Source: Bacillus sp. E(2018)
GTDB taxonomy: Bacteria; Bacillota; Bacilli; Bacillales; Fictibacillaceae
DNA: 64,000 nucleotides
Direction: 5' to 3'
NCBI RefSeq assembly: GCF_005503015.1
Contig: NZ_SCOL01000001.1
Span: 1,488,001 to 1,552,000 of the forward strand
Positions 36,332-46,752 of the stretch are shown in pieces. Position 1 is the first letter of the stretch. Every line of letters starts with the position of its first letter. The translations under genes were made by a program, and so were the position numbers. Under the pieces are notes generated by a model. The model made no database searches, was not told the DNA's origin, and worked only from the letters and a program-made list of their open reading frames with translations.

Positions 36332-37291
36332 TTAGAAAAGGTTGTTTAATCTTTGTTTAATGTCTTCAGACTCCGCAACCATCCTATTAAACAATTCTTC
36401 TACTGAAGGCACATCATTAATTCTCCCGATAATTTGTCCAGCCCACCCAAATCCTTCGTTACTTCTTCCTTCATAAATAAATTTTTGATTCGCCTCTCCA
36501 CTAATATAATCTTTTAAGTGTTGATATGTACCACTCTTATTTTCTTCTTCTAAAATTTTTAGTGTGAAATCTGTTCGTAGCGTTCTGCCGGGTGCACCTA
36601 GTGTCCTCTTGATAACCACTGTATCTAATTCCGAGCTTTCAACAACAAGCTGTTTATATGAAGGATGTGCGTGAACACATTCTTTTGTAGCGATAAATCT
36701 TGTACCCATCTCAATCCCTTCCGCACCTAGAGCAAGAGCAGCCATTAGTCCTTTTCCATCCCCTATACCTCCTGAGGCGATCACTGGGATTGAAACATTC
36801 TCAACGACTCTGGGAACTAAGACAAATGTTCCCGTGTCATCCTTCCCGATATGGCCACCGCCTTCTTGACCTACTGCCATCACAGCATCTGCTCCTAATT
36901 GTTCTGCTTTCATGGCTTGTCTAACACTCGACACGAGTACTAATGTTTTTATTCCTGTATCTTTCAAACGATCTAATACAGGCGCAGGATTCCCTCCTGT
37001 TACACTGATTACTTCCACCCCTTCTTCGATTGCCGTCTCAAGCATCTCTTCATAAGGTCTTCCATGTTGTCCAATCGCAAAATTAACTCCAAAAGGATTT
37101 GATGTTAATTTTTTTGTTCTTTGAATTTCAGTTCTCAACATGCTTGAATTCGATAATGACATAGCTGTAATCTGACCTAGTCCACCAGCGTTAGAAACGG
37201 CTGAAGCAAGTTCAGAATACGCCAAGTATGCGAGGCCACCTTGTATAATCGGAAATTTAATATGTAAAAGTTCAGTAAGTCTAGTGTTCAT
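36332..37291 (-). CDS. Nitronate monooxygenase/FabK-like flavoprotein
   Basis: The 319-residue TIM barrel matches the FMN-dependent 2-nitropropane dioxygenase family: FPIIQGGLAYLAYSELASAV at the start, NPFGVNF, GQEGGGHIG and PVIASGGIGDGKGL for FMN/phosphate binding. Members include nitronate monooxygenases and enoyl-ACP reductases (FabK); the sequence does not separate these well, and it sits in no fatty-acid operon, so a detoxification role is likelier. AAGGAGGAAATAA precedes the start. It is divergent from speA. Confidence 0.85.
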   Translation of the reverse strand: MNTRLTELLHIKFPIIQGGLAYLAYSELASAVSNAGGLGQITAMSLSNSSMLRTEIQRTKKLTSNPFGVNFAIGQHGRPYEEMLETAIEEGVEVISVTGGNPAPVLDRLKDTGIKTLVLVSSVRQAMKAEQLGADAVMAVGQEGGGHIGKDDTGTFVLVPRVVENVSIPVIASGGIGDGKGLMAALALGAEGIEMGTRFIATKECVHAHPSYKQLVVESSELDTVVIKRTLGAPGRTLRTDFTLKILEEENKSGTYQHLKDYISGEANQKFIYEGRSNEGFGWAGQIIGRINDVPSVEELFNRMVAESEDIKQRLNNLF

Positions 37292-37414
37292 TTATTTCCT
37301 CCTTGAAAATTAAATCATTTACTTACATCTTCATGCATTTTCTGTTATACTTCTTTTGTTTTATAAAAAGATGAAATTTATTATAAGTTAACGATAGATG
37401 AGGTGTAGAATACA

Positions 37415-38890
37415 TTGTCTCAACACGAAACCCCTTTATTTACTGGTTTGCGTGAACATGCAAACAAAAACCCATTGCAGTTTCACATTCCTGGTCACAA
37501 AAAAGGACAAGGAATGGATGAAGAATTTAAAGATTTTATTGGACAGAACGCATTATCAATTGACCTGATTAACATTACTCCTTTAGATGACCTGCATCAT
37601 CCAAAAGGAATGATTAAAAAAGCACAAGCGCTTGCAGCACAAGCTTTTGGAGCAGATCATACTTTCTTTTCTGTACAAGGAACAAGCGGTGCCATCATGA
37701 CGATGATCATGTCTGTCGTGTCACCAGGAGATAAAATTCTCGTACCACGAAACGTGCATAAGTCAATTATGACAGCTATTGTGTTTTCAGGTGCAACTCC
37801 AATCTTTATCCATCCTGAAATTGATCACGAGCTTGGAATTTCACACGGCATCACGCCTGACAGCGTAGAGAAAGCTTTAAATCAACATCCTGACGCGAAA
37901 GCGGTACTGGTCATCAACCCGACATATTTTGGTTTTGCAGCTGACTTAAAAGGGATTGTAGATATTGCTCATCGGTTTGAAGTACCTGTTCTTGTAGATG
38001 AGGCACACGGCGTTTTGATCCACTTTCATGATCATATGCCCCTTTCTGCGATGCAAGCTGGAGCAGATATGGCAGCAACGAGTGTTCATAAATTGGGCGG
38101 CTCACTAACAGGAAGTTCTATATTAAATGTAAAAGAAGGACTTGTATCGCCACAACGTGTGCAAACCATTCTTAGTATGATGACTACGACATCGACATCC
38201 TATATCCTTCTTGCATCATTGGATGCTGCTCGTCGCCGTCTTGCAACTGAAGGGTATACACTCATTGAAAAAACGATTCGACTAGCCAACGAAACTCGAG
38301 CAAAGATCAATGATATTCCTAATCTATATTGTGTAGGTGAAGAAAAACTTGGAACTTCCGCTACATTTGATTATGACCCATCTAAGCTTTTAATCTCAGT
38401 AAAAGATCTTGGTATTACAGGGTATGAAGCTGAAACATGGCTACGTCAAAACTTTAATATTGAGGTAGAGTTATCTGATTTGTACAACATATTATGTTTG
38501 ATTACAACGGCTGATCATGAAAAAGATACGATGGTCCTCGTTCAAGCGTTATCTCAACTTTCTGATGAATTAAGTCATTCAAAGAATGAAGAGATAAAAT
38601 CGATACCTGTACATGTTCCAGATATACCTGTGCTTGCACTATCGCCTCGTGATGCATTTTACGCAAATACAGAGAGTGTACCTTTCGAAGAATCTGCCGG
38701 CAGGATTATCGCAGAGTTCGTAATGGTCTATCCGCCAGGAATACCGATCTTCATCCCTGGTGAAATTATTACGAAGGAAAATTTGGAATATATTAAAGAA
38801 AACCTTGAAGCCGGTCTACCGGTTCAAGGCCCAGAAAATGCAGATTTAAAGTACTTGAAAGTTATTCAAGAACAAGTTGCTATTCGATAA
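37415..38890 (+). CDS. speA: Arginine decarboxylase, aspartate aminotransferase fold
   Basis: SpeA decarboxylates arginine to agmatine in polyamine synthesis. The 491-residue protein begins as the family does (TPLFTGLREHANKNPLQFHIPGHKKG), has the PLP-lysine Lys226 in ATSVHKLGG, and the DEAHG aspartate motif. Length and position next to yktB and SR1 match B. subtilis speA rather than the paralogue yaaO. The TTG start follows GATGAGGTG. A shared terminator follows. Confidence 0.93.
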   Translation: MSQHETPLFTGLREHANKNPLQFHIPGHKKGQGMDEEFKDFIGQNALSIDLINITPLDDLHHPKGMIKKAQALAAQAFGADHTFFSVQGTSGAIMTMIMSVVSPGDKILVPRNVHKSIMTAIVFSGATPIFIHPEIDHELGISHGITPDSVEKALNQHPDAKAVLVINPTYFGFAADLKGIVDIAHRFEVPVLVDEAHGVLIHFHDHMPLSAMQAGADMAATSVHKLGGSLTGSSILNVKEGLVSPQRVQTILSMMTTTSTSYILLASLDAARRRLATEGYTLIEKTIRLANETRAKINDIPNLYCVGEEKLGTSATFDYDPSKLLISVKDLGITGYEAETWLRQNFNIEVELSDLYNILCLITTADHEKDTMVLVQALSQLSDELSHSKNEEIKSIPVHVPDIPVLALSPRDAFYANTESVPFEESAGRIIAEFVMVYPPGIPIFIPGEIITKENLEYIKENLEAGLPVQGPENADLKYLKVIQEQVAIR

Positions 38891-38898
38891 TTATCCAC

Positions 38899-38930
38899 AA
38901 AAAAGAAGACCTATTGAGGTCTTCTTTTTT
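38899..38930. terminator. Bidirectional terminator of speA and SR1
   Basis: AAAAAAGAAGACCT (38899-38912) pairs perfectly with AGGTCTTCTTTTTT (38917-38930). A and T runs at both ends let it terminate both strands. Confidence 0.93.
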
Positions 38931-38932
38931 TC

Positions 38933-39055
38933 TTACTTATCTAAGTTCGTTTGCTCATGGCAATGCGGGCATGTGTTTGAATATAAAGTGGTCACTTTTT
39001 CCTCTTCAAAATGTTCAATTGTAGTTTCACACGTTTGGCAAATGATTACTCCCAT
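38933..39055 (-). CDS. sr1P: GapA-binding peptide SR1P
   Basis: The 40-residue peptide reads MGVIICQTCETTIEHFEEEK and continues with VTTLYSNTCPHCHEQTNLDK. This is the SR1P family pattern: the start MGxIxCQxC, the xTIxHFExEKVT core and a second CxxC pair (Cys6, Cys9, Cys29, Cys32). SR1P binds glyceraldehyde-3-phosphate dehydrogenase GapA and promotes its interaction with RNase J1. AAGGGAG lies seven to nine bases before the ATG at 39055; an ATG nine bases earlier touches that site. Confidence 0.92.
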   Translation of the reverse strand: MGVIICQTCETTIEHFEEEKVTTLYSNTCPHCHEQTNLDK

Positions 39056-39078
39056 CCGTCCCATCTCCCTTCACATTT

Positions 39079-39092
39079 TGAAAGCGCTTACG
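39079..39092. promoter_or_regulatory. Catabolite-responsive element at SR1
   Basis: TGAAAGCGCTTACG matches the CcpA cre consensus (TGWAARCGYTWNCW) at all but the last base. It lies just downstream of the predicted SR1 start site, a roadblock position, so CcpA repression by glucose is expected. Confidence 0.75.
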
Positions 39093-39103
39093 TTTATATT
39101 CTT

Positions 39104-39132
39104 ATATTATTATGTCACATTTGATTTGTCAA
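39104..39132 (-). promoter_or_regulatory. Sigma-A promoter of SR1
   Basis: TTGACA (39132-39127) and TAATAT (39109-39104) are 17 bp apart on the minus strand. The -35 is perfect. Predicted start is near 39097. Confidence 0.8.
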
Positions 39133-39167
39133 CACATTTAGTATAACACATTAAAAAAATATGTTAT

Positions 39168-39467
39168 TTAATCATATTGTTCTATCGTTTGAATGTTCGG
39201 TACAGCTTCTTCAAAGAAAAGCGCCAGATCCTCAGCTTCTTTAAGTGTTTTAATGTGAAAAGCCTGCTTGATATATTCAAGATTCCCTATATCATTTGAA
39301 TCTAATAACGCTGACCTTCCTGTTTGCATGCATACTACTAATGGTTTACCAAAAAACATATTCGTATAAACAATGCCAAAATCATACCTAACTGTATCTG
39401 TAGTAAAACCTACAAATCGGACATTCACGGACTCACTCTCGTCATACAATTTTTCGAACCATTCCAT
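39168..39467 (-). CDS. DUF3055 family protein
   Basis: The 99-residue protein (MEWFEKLYDESESVNVRFVG) matches the DUF3055/SAV0927 family, with conserved VRFVGFTTDTVRYDFGIVYT and FFGKPLVVCMQTGR. Cytosolic and of unknown function. It lies between SR1 and DUF1885 in a cluster of small conserved genes. It ends 36 bp before the SR1 promoter. Confidence 0.83.
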   Translation of the reverse strand: MEWFEKLYDESESVNVRFVGFTTDTVRYDFGIVYTNMFFGKPLVVCMQTGRSALLDSNDIGNLEYIKQAFHIKTLKEAEDLALFFEEAVPNIQTIEQYD

Positions 39468-39678
39468 ATTACCCCTCCTCGTATGATTACCTCGTTCATC
39501 GATCGGGTCGTTTCATTACTGGAATTGAATAAGTTATACTAATAGAAATGTCATTGAATGTAAGAGTAATTCCCTCATTTCAGAAGTTTCAAACCACATT
39601 TGTCAAAATCTTCTTACAATATGATATACTATTAGTATGTTAATATGACGATAAAAATTACAAATTGGAGTGGATTAC

Positions 39679-40104
39679 ATGTCTCAAAGCGCCTATGTTA
39701 AACTTGTTCCCGCATCTGTAAAACAAGTAATCACATTAGATGAACTCAAAGACCTTCTGCTGTATTACCGTTCCATCACAACTAAAACTGGCGAACAATT
39801 ATCATGGGGTTATGGTGAAGCGGCATTTCCGTACACGATTGAAGAAAAAGCAGAAGCTGAAGGAAGATGGTTTTATTTAAAAGGTATAGATCAAAGAAAA
39901 AATAGATATATTTTAGTTGGTGTCGGAGAAGAAGAAGAAGATGCTAACAACAAAAAACATTACATACAATTTACACTAACTGACATTTCCACTCATGGTG
40001 ATAAAGGCAAAGCTAATGAGTTCTGTAAGTTTATTGCTTCAAAATTAAAAGGTGAACTTCACCTTTTTAATGGCAGAGTGATGTATTATTATCCTAAGAA
40101 ATAA
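39679..40104 (+). CDS. DUF1885 family protein
   Basis: The 141-residue soluble protein (MSQSAYVKLVPASVKQVITL) matches DUF1885, a Bacillus family of unknown function, with SWGYGEAAFPY and IDQRKNRYILVGVG segments. ATG 39679 follows TTGGAGTGGATTAC; an in-frame GTG nearer 39670 lies in that site. An extended -10 (TGATATACT) lies about 45 bp upstream. The gene is divergent from the DUF3055 gene. Confidence 0.8.
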   Translation: MSQSAYVKLVPASVKQVITLDELKDLLLYYRSITTKTGEQLSWGYGEAAFPYTIEEKAEAEGRWFYLKGIDQRKNRYILVGVGEEEEDANNKKHYIQFTLTDISTHGDKGKANEFCKFIASKLKGELHLFNGRVMYYYPKK

Positions 40105-40164
40105 ACGAAAAATGTATTAATAACACTTAAATTTTTTATGCTCTTAAGCGTTTAAAAAATAATG

Positions 40165-40395
40165 TCAGGTTAAAAGTTCTTTTCCTATAAGATATACGAG
40201 AGACAACGTTGTCGTCATGTTCAAAGAGACTGCTTTACTTAAATTAAAACGTTGAGCAACCAAAAAATTAAAATAACCAAACATGCATAATAAAATGATC
40301 TCGTAAAAACGATGGTCATGATGGGAAAGGAATAATACGAAGGAATAGCCTGACCACATAATCATTTGAATTAACGTGCACAAGAAAACTCTCAT
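40165..40395 (-). CDS. Small membrane protein
   Basis: The 76-residue protein (MRVFLCTLIQMIMWSGYSFV) has two to three membrane segments. Not recognised. ATG 40395 follows GTGGAGGAAGTA; the frame extends four codons further but those lie in the site. It sits between the DUF1885 gene (convergent) and pdhD, whose terminator lies 117 bp beyond the start. Confidence 0.7.
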   Translation of the reverse strand: MRVFLCTLIQMIMWSGYSFVLFLSHHDHRFYEIILLCMFGYFNFLVAQRFNLSKAVSLNMTTTLSLVYLIGKELLT

Positions 40396-40513
40396 TACTT
40401 CCTCCACATTTTATTAGTAAATTCTGCGAAAACCAGAGTTAAGTTAAGCTTTTTTAGACAAGTGCTTTTAAATAAAGATTATGATGCGTTTTCTTATATA
40501 TGATTGAACAGAA

Positions 40514-40551
40514 AAAACCCCTTGTGAGCTGCGAACAGTCCAAGGGGTTTT
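40514..40551 (-). terminator. Terminator of the pdh operon
   Basis: AAAACCCCTTG (40514-40524) pairs perfectly with CAAGGGGTTTT (40541-40551), with TT on the minus-strand side after the arm. It lies ten bases after pdhD. Confidence 0.88.
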
Positions 40552-40561
40552 GCATTCATAT

Positions 40562-41974
40562 TTATTTTACAATGTGTACTGGAAGTCCGATTGCAACTTC
40601 AGCTGCTTCCATAGAAATCTCACCGAATGTCGGATGAGCGTGAATCGTCATAGCGATGTCTTCAGCAGTCATACCCGCTTCGATTGCTAATCCTAGTTCC
40701 GCGATCATATCAGATGCATTTCCACCAGCAATTTGAGCTCCTAATACAAGTCCATCTTCTTTACGAGTGATAAGTTTCATGAAACCATCTGTTTCGTTCA
40801 TAGATAGTGCACGACCGTTAGCTGCGAATGGGAATTTAGATGCTTTTACATCGAATCCTGCTTCTTTAGCAGATTTCTCATCGTAGCCAACTGTAGCAAG
40901 TTCTGGATCTGTGAATACTACAGCAGGGATAGCCATGTAGTCGATCTCTGCAGCATGTCCAGAGATTACTTCCGCTGCTACCTTACCTTCGTAAGAAGCT
41001 TTGTGAGCAAGTGCTGGACCTTCAACTACATCACCGATCGCATAGATACCGCTAACGTTTGTTTGAGCTTTTTTGTTGATTTTAATCAGACCGCGTTCAG
41101 TCATTTCAACGCCAACTTGCTCAAGACCAAGTTCTTCAGTATTTGGACGACGGCCAACAGTAACAAGAACATAGTCAGCTTCAAAAGTCTTAGACTCACC
41201 TTTGATCTCAGCTGTTACAGTAACTCCGTCTTTTGTTTCTTCAACGCCTTTAGCCATAGCTTCTGTAAATACTTCTACATTGCCTTTTTTCTTTAAGCGT
41301 TTTGAAACGACTTGGCTCATTTGCTTTTCAAAACCAGGAAGGATCTGTTTGCTTCCTTCCAGGATTGTTACTTCTGTACCGAAGTTCGCATAAGCTGTTC
41401 CAAGCTCCATACCAATATAACCGCCACCGATAACTACCATTTTCTTAGGGATTTCCTTAAGAGCAAGAGCTCCTGTAGAAGAGATAATACGGTCACTCCA
41501 TTTAAAACCTGGGATTTCAATAGGACGTGAACCAGTAGCGATGATCGCATTTTTGAACGTGTATGTTTGAGAGTTCTTCTCATCCATGATACGTACAGTG
41601 TTTTCATTTACGAAATAAGCTTCACCACGAATGATCTCAACTTTATTTCCTTTTAAAAGTCCTTCAACCCCGCCAGTAAGCTTCTTAACGATGCCTGCTT
41701 TCCAGTCTTGAACTTTGCTGAAATCAACTGTTACGTTATCAACAGTAATCCCCATATCTTCAGAGTGATTAGCATGTTCTACACGGTGACCTGCATTAAT
41801 CAAAGCTTTTGATGGAATACAACCAACGTTTAAACAAACGCCTCCCATTTCTGCCTTTTCCGCAATAGCCACTTTTTGTCCTAATTGTGCTGCACGAATT
41901 GCCGCAACATATCCCCCAGGACCTGAACCTATGACAAGTGTGTCTAACTCAATTGGAAAATCTCCTACTACCAT
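40562..41974 (-). CDS. pdhD: Dihydrolipoyl dehydrogenase (E3)
   Basis: PdhD reoxidises the lipoyl groups of E2 with NAD. The 470-residue flavoprotein has the FAD motif GSGPGGY (16-22), the redox pair Cys47/Cys52 in [13 protein letters not shown], the NAD motif [10 protein letters not shown] and the C-terminal HAHPTFGE base. It is intact and lies four bases after pdhC in the operon. Confidence 0.98.
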   Translation of the reverse strand: MVVGDFPIELDTLVIGSGPGGYVAAIRAAQLGQKVAIAEKAEMGGVCLNVGCIPSKALINAGHRVEHANHSEDMGITVDNVTVDFSKVQDWKAGIVKKLTGGVEGLLKGNKVEIIRGEAYFVNENTVRIMDEKNSQTYTFKNAIIATGSRPIEIPGFKWSDRIISSTGALALKEIPKKMVVIGGGYIGMELGTAYANFGTEVTILEGSKQILPGFEKQMSQVVSKRLKKKGNVEVFTEAMAKGVEETKDGVTVTAEIKGESKTFEADYVLVTVGRRPNTEELGLEQVGVEMTERGLIKINKKAQTNVSGIYAIGDVVEGPALAHKASYEGKVAAEVISGHAAEIDYMAIPAVVFTDPELATVGYDEKSAKEAGFDVKASKFPFAANGRALSMNETDGFMKLITRKEDGLVLGAQIAGGNASDMIAELGLAIEAGMTAEDIAMTIHAHPTFGEISMEAAEVAIGLPVHIVK

Positions 41975-41978
41975 CGAA

Positions 41979-43310
41979 TTACGCCTCCATTACTAATAGT
42001 TGTGGATCGTTCAATAAACGCTTAATGTGATTCAATGCATTTTGAGCTGTTGCACCATCGATCAGACGGTGGTCAAAGCTAAGAGATAAAGCTAAAACAG
42101 GAGCTACTACTACTTCTCCATCTTTAACAACTGCTTTTTCAGCAATACGGCCGATACCTAAGATGGCTACTTCTGGGTGGTTGATTACTGGTGTGAACCA
42201 TTGACCGCCTGCAGAACCGATATTTGTAATCGTACAAGATCCGCCCTTCATCTCTTCACCAGAAAGCTTACCATCACGTGCTTTAGTAGCTAGTTCATTG
42301 ATTTCAGAAGAGATTTTAAAGATGGATTTACGATCAGCATCTTTAACAACTGGTACCATTAGTCCGTTATCTGTATCTGCCGCAATACCTATGTTGTAAT
42401 AGTGCTTGTATACGATTTCTTCGTTCGCATCGTCGATAGATGCATTAAGCACAGGGTATTCACGCAATGCAGAAGTTAATGCTTTTACCACGTATGGAAG
42501 ATAAGTAAGCTTGATGCCTTTATCTGCAGCAACTTGCTTAAATTTCTTACGGTGTGCAACAAGATCAGTAACGTCCACTTCATCCATTAGTGTAACATGC
42601 GGAGCTGTATGTTTGGAGTTAACCATCGCTTTTGAGATCGCTTTTCTGATTCCTTTGATCTTTTCACGAGTTTCCATTTCTCCAGCAGGAATTGCTTTAG
42701 GCGCTTCTTTCTTCGCTTCAGCTTTTGGAGCTGCTTCGGTTTCATTAGCTTGTGGTGCTGCTTCTGCTGCTCCGCCGCCACTTACGAATTTGTCGATGTC
42801 TTCTTTAAGCACACGTCCGTTATCGCCAGAACCTTGAACTTTACGAATATCTACTTCTTTTTCACGAGCATATTTACGAACAGAAGGCATTGCAATTACA
42901 CGCTTAGATTCGTCTGCTGGTTCTTCCTTAGCTGTATCTTCAGTTTTATCTGTTTTAGCTTCTGATTTGTCAGCTTCTTTAGCTTGATCAGCAGTTACGT
43001 TCTTTTCTTCTTCAGCTTTAGGTTGTTCTGGAGCTTCCTCACCACCACCATGAGCATCAGCAGGAATTTCACCTTCTGCTTCAATTGTTACTAAAACATC
43101 ACCTACAACAGATACTGTTCCTTCGTCTACTTTTAGTTCAAGAATTTTACCGTCTACAGGAGATGGAATTTCAACTACAGCTTTATCGTTTTGTACTTCA
43201 AGCAGGATATCATCTTCTTTAACTTCGTCCCCTGCTTTAACAAACCACTTTACAATTTCACCTTCGTGAATTCCTTCTCCAATATCGGGAAGCTTAAATT
43301 CATATGCCAC
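41979..43310 (-). CDS. pdhC: Dihydrolipoyllysine acetyltransferase (E2)
   Basis: The 443-residue core subunit has one lipoyl domain (1 to about 80, Lys43 in QNDKAVVEI), an Ala/Glu/Lys-rich linker, a peripheral subunit-binding domain (about 142-178, [20 protein letters not shown]), a second linker and the catalytic domain ending [10 protein letters not shown]. It transfers acetyl groups to CoA. A 102-bp gap with a hairpin separates it from pdhB, unlike the tight junctions elsewhere in the operon. Confidence 0.97.
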   Translation of the reverse strand: MAYEFKLPDIGEGIHEGEIVKWFVKAGDEVKEDDILLEVQNDKAVVEIPSPVDGKILELKVDEGTVSVVGDVLVTIEAEGEIPADAHGGGEEAPEQPKAEEEKNVTADQAKEADKSEAKTDKTEDTAKEEPADESKRVIAMPSVRKYAREKEVDIRKVQGSGDNGRVLKEDIDKFVSGGGAAEAAPQANETEAAPKAEAKKEAPKAIPAGEMETREKIKGIRKAISKAMVNSKHTAPHVTLMDEVDVTDLVAHRKKFKQVAADKGIKLTYLPYVVKALTSALREYPVLNASIDDANEEIVYKHYYNIGIAADTDNGLMVPVVKDADRKSIFKISSEINELATKARDGKLSGEEMKGGSCTITNIGSAGGQWFTPVINHPEVAILGIGRIAEKAVVKDGEVVVAPVLALSLSFDHRLIDGATAQNALNHIKRLLNDPQLLVMEA

Positions 43311-43359
43311 GATTAACGCCTCCTATTTTATAACAATCTTATCGTCACTGATGTGAAAG

Positions 43360-43399
43360 AGCTGAAAGAAACAGTCTTGTACAGACGTCTCTTTCAGCT
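43360..43399 (-). promoter_or_regulatory. Hairpin in the pdhB-pdhC gap
   Basis: AGCTGAAAGA (43360-43369) pairs perfectly with TCTTTCAGCT (43390-43399), and GTCT/AGAC (43374-43377 with 43383-43386) extends it. No T-run follows on the minus strand, so it is more likely an mRNA processing or stability element than a terminator. Confidence 0.65.
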
Positions 43400-43412
43400 A
43401 ACATTCTTTTTT

Positions 43413-44390
43413 TTAGAAATTGTAGACTTTCTTTGCTTTATCTACAATATCACGATGATCTGGAATCCAAACATCTTCTGCAGAAGCATAAGGGAATACA
43501 GTATCTGGTGCAGTTACACGCAGTACAGGTGCTTCTAAGTGAAGGATTGCACGGTCGTTGATTTCAGCTACAACGAACGCTCCAATACCAGCTTGTTTTT
43601 GTGCTTCTTGTACAACAATCGCTCGACCTGTTTTTTCAACAGAAGTCATGATTGTTTCGATATCAAGCGGGCTGATTGTACGAAGGTCGATCACTTCAGC
43701 AGAGATACCTTCTTTTTCTAATTCTTCAGCAGCTTTTAGTGATGCGTGAACCATAGCACCGTAAGTAATGATAGATACATCTTTACCTTCACGTTTCACA
43801 TCTGCTTTTCCAAGTTCGATCGTGTATTCTTCCTCAGGCACTTCACCACGGAAAGAACGGTATAGTTTCATATGCTCTAGATAAACTACTGGGTCATTAT
43901 CACGAATCGCAGAGATTAATAGACCTTTTGCATCATAAGGAGTTGAAGGAATAACTACTTTAATACCAGGAGTTTGGTACATTAAACCTTCAAGGCTGTC
44001 TGCATGAAGCTCAGGTGTTTTAACGCCTCCACCAAATGGTGAACGGATTGTTACTGGAGAAGTATAAACTCCGCCTGAACGGTATCTCATTCGACCCATT
44101 TGTGCAGCAACTGAATCAAATACTTCAAATACGAAACCAAAGAATTGAATCTCCATTACTGGACGGAAACCTGTAAGCCCTAGACCTATTGCAAGTCCCC
44201 CAATTCCAGACTCAGCTAGCGGAGTATCAAAAACGCGATCTTCTCCAAATTCTTTTTGAAGTCCTTCAGTAGCACGGAATACTCCACCGTTTTGGCCAAC
44301 ATCTTCACCGAAAACAAGAACTTGTTCATTGCTTTTCAATTCATTGCGCATAGCGTCTGTAATTGCTTGAATCATAGTCATTTGAGCCAT
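43413..44390 (-). CDS. pdhB: Pyruvate dehydrogenase E1 beta subunit
   Basis: The 325-residue subunit pairs with PdhA to form the thiamine diphosphate E1. The transketolase pyrimidine-binding half ([21 protein letters not shown]) and the C-terminal half ([20 protein letters not shown]) are complete. It starts one base after the pdhA stop. Conserved E and phenylalanine residues of the ThDP site are present. Confidence 0.97.
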   Translation of the reverse strand: MAQMTMIQAITDAMRNELKSNEQVLVFGEDVGQNGGVFRATEGLQKEFGEDRVFDTPLAESGIGGLAIGLGLTGFRPVMEIQFFGFVFEVFDSVAAQMGRMRYRSGGVYTSPVTIRSPFGGGVKTPELHADSLEGLMYQTPGIKVVIPSTPYDAKGLLISAIRDNDPVVYLEHMKLYRSFRGEVPEEEYTIELGKADVKREGKDVSIITYGAMVHASLKAAEELEKEGISAEVIDLRTISPLDIETIMTSVEKTGRAIVVQEAQKQAGIGAFVVAEINDRAILHLEAPVLRVTAPDTVFPYASAEDVWIPDHRDIVDKAKKVYNF

Positions 44391-44391
44391 A

Positions 44392-45480
<1,089 letters not shown>

Positions 45481-45589
45481 TCACCTCTTCCTTTCTTTTA
45501 CCCTGTCAATTTTCCCTAATCTTAAAAACATGCACATATTTAACAGGTTGCCCAAAGTGAAACATTTTTAAGACAGGTTTATATTATTA

Positions 45590-45671
45590 AAAGGCTTTTA
45601 GGTATGCCTTTGTGTACCCACCTGAAGTTTTCCCTTGTATTCAAGAGCTAAACCATCTTGCGGCACCCTAA
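45590..45671 (-). promoter_or_regulatory. Structured leader element upstream of pdhA
   Basis: On the minus strand TTAGGGTGCC (45671-45662) can close on GGCATACCTAA (45608-45598), enclosing a CAAGA/TCTTG hairpin (45660-45642). The closing strand also belongs to a competing AAAGGC/GCCTTT hairpin (45611-45590) that resembles a weak terminator. I recognise no known riboswitch class. The function is inferred from architecture only. Confidence 0.45.
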
Positions 45672-45726
45672 CTGTATTACTAATTAATATAAATAGAGTA
45701 ACACAACAATCCTTTTCACGTAAATT

Positions 45727-45755
45727 AGTTTACACCACTGCTCATATACAGTCAA
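45727..45755 (-). promoter_or_regulatory. Sigma-A promoter of pdhABCD
   Basis: TTGACT (45755-45750) and TAAACT (45732-45727) are 17 bp apart on the minus strand, putting the transcript start near 45720. The rest of the pdhA-def gap (about 45756-46010) holds a TTGACA at 45878-45883 and an extended -10 TGTTATGAT near 45971 that could serve def; I see no gene there. Confidence 0.7.
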
Positions 45756-46028
45756 TCTATAGGTTGCATATAGTTATCACATAATTACAGCCCTATTCAT
45801 CAAACGTTTATCCAGTCTCATTACCCTAACTGTTTCATATTAATTTTTCCGCTGTATTAGTCTATTTCAGCTTATATTTGACAGCTATAGACTACCTTCC
45901 AATAAAAGATTGAACGAAAATATAGCCCGAAATTTTTTATTCCCGTTCTTTTTTATTAAAAATCCTCTATGTTATGATAAGAGGAAATTAAATTAACTTA
46001 AAAGTATATCGGCACGGAGGTTTTGCTT

Positions 46029-46580
46029 GTGTTAACAATGAAAGATGTAATAAGAGAAGGTCACCCAACACTTAGAGAAAAAGCGGTCGAAGTACCTTTT
46101 CCATTCTCAGACGAAGACATTAAAACGGCGAATGAGCTGCTTGAATTTGTAAAGAACAGCCAAGATCCAGAAATTGCGGCAAAATATAATTTAAGACCCG
46201 GCATTGGAATTGCGGCTCCTCAAATTGGAATCTCAAAACGAATCTTTGCTTTTCATGTTTCAGATGAAAATGGGAATTTATACAGTTATGCGCTGTTAAA
46301 TCCGAAAATCATTAGTCATTCCGTTCAGATGACTTATTTAGACGGAGGAGAAGGATGCTTATCTGTAGACAGAGAAGTACCTGGACTTGTACCTCGATAT
46401 GCTAAAGTTACCGTAAAAGGTTATACACCTGACGGATCTGAAGTGAACTTGAAACTAAAAGGACTTCCTGGCATATGTTTTCAACATGAACTGGATCATT
46501 TAGACGGCATCATGTTCTTTGACCGAATCAATGAAAAGCAGCCGTTTGAACCTCCTGCAAACTCTGTAGTAATAAGATAA
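46029..46580 (+). CDS. def: Peptide deformylase
   Basis: Def removes the formyl group from nascent N-termini using a metal ion. The 183-residue protein has all three motifs: GIGIAAPQIG, EGCLS and HELDH. Start is GTG 46029 (MLTMKDVIREGHP), aligned with B. subtilis YkrB; TTG 46023 is only two or three bases from the GGAGG site. It is divergent from pdhA and followed by a strong terminator. Confidence 0.96.
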   Translation: MLTMKDVIREGHPTLREKAVEVPFPFSDEDIKTANELLEFVKNSQDPEIAAKYNLRPGIGIAAPQIGISKRIFAFHVSDENGNLYSYALLNPKIISHSVQMTYLDGGEGCLSVDREVPGLVPRYAKVTVKGYTPDGSEVNLKLKGLPGICFQHELDHLDGIMFFDRINEKQPFEPPANSVVIR

Positions 46581-46589
46581 CGATCAATA

Positions 46590-46631
46590 AAAAAGCTCAC
46601 TAATCTGGCATTCCAGCTTAGTGAGCTTTTT
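46590..46631 (+). terminator. def terminator
   Basis: AAAAAGCTCACTAA (46590-46603) pairs perfectly with TTAGTGAGCTTTTT (46618-46631). Confidence 0.92.
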
Positions 46632-46726
46632 TATTCTCTAACGCTCGTTCTTCTTTCCATCTTCTTGTGCAATCCAACAGATTTCTCCTCACGTTGTATA
46701 CCATTACATTCTAAACGAGAAAAAAA

Positions 46727-46752
46727 ACACTCCATTTTAAATGGAATGTTTT
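46727..46752 (-). terminator. Terminator of the EamA transporter gene
   Basis: AAACACTCCATTT and AAATGGAATGTTT (about 46727-46752) form a stem with one mismatch, followed by T-rich sequence on the minus strand. It touches the gene's stop. Confidence 0.75.

Larger units (their letters stand above)
38899..39097 (-). ncRNA. sr1: SR1 dual-function small RNA
   Basis: A minus-strand transcript from the promoter at 39104-39132 to the shared terminator would be about 199 nt, close to the roughly 205 nt of B. subtilis SR1, which also lies next to speA near pdhD. It encodes the SR1P peptide. In B. subtilis SR1 base-pairs with ahrC mRNA and is repressed under glycolytic conditions by CcpN, with CcpA also involved. 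The ends are estimated from the promoter and terminator. Confidence 0.87.
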
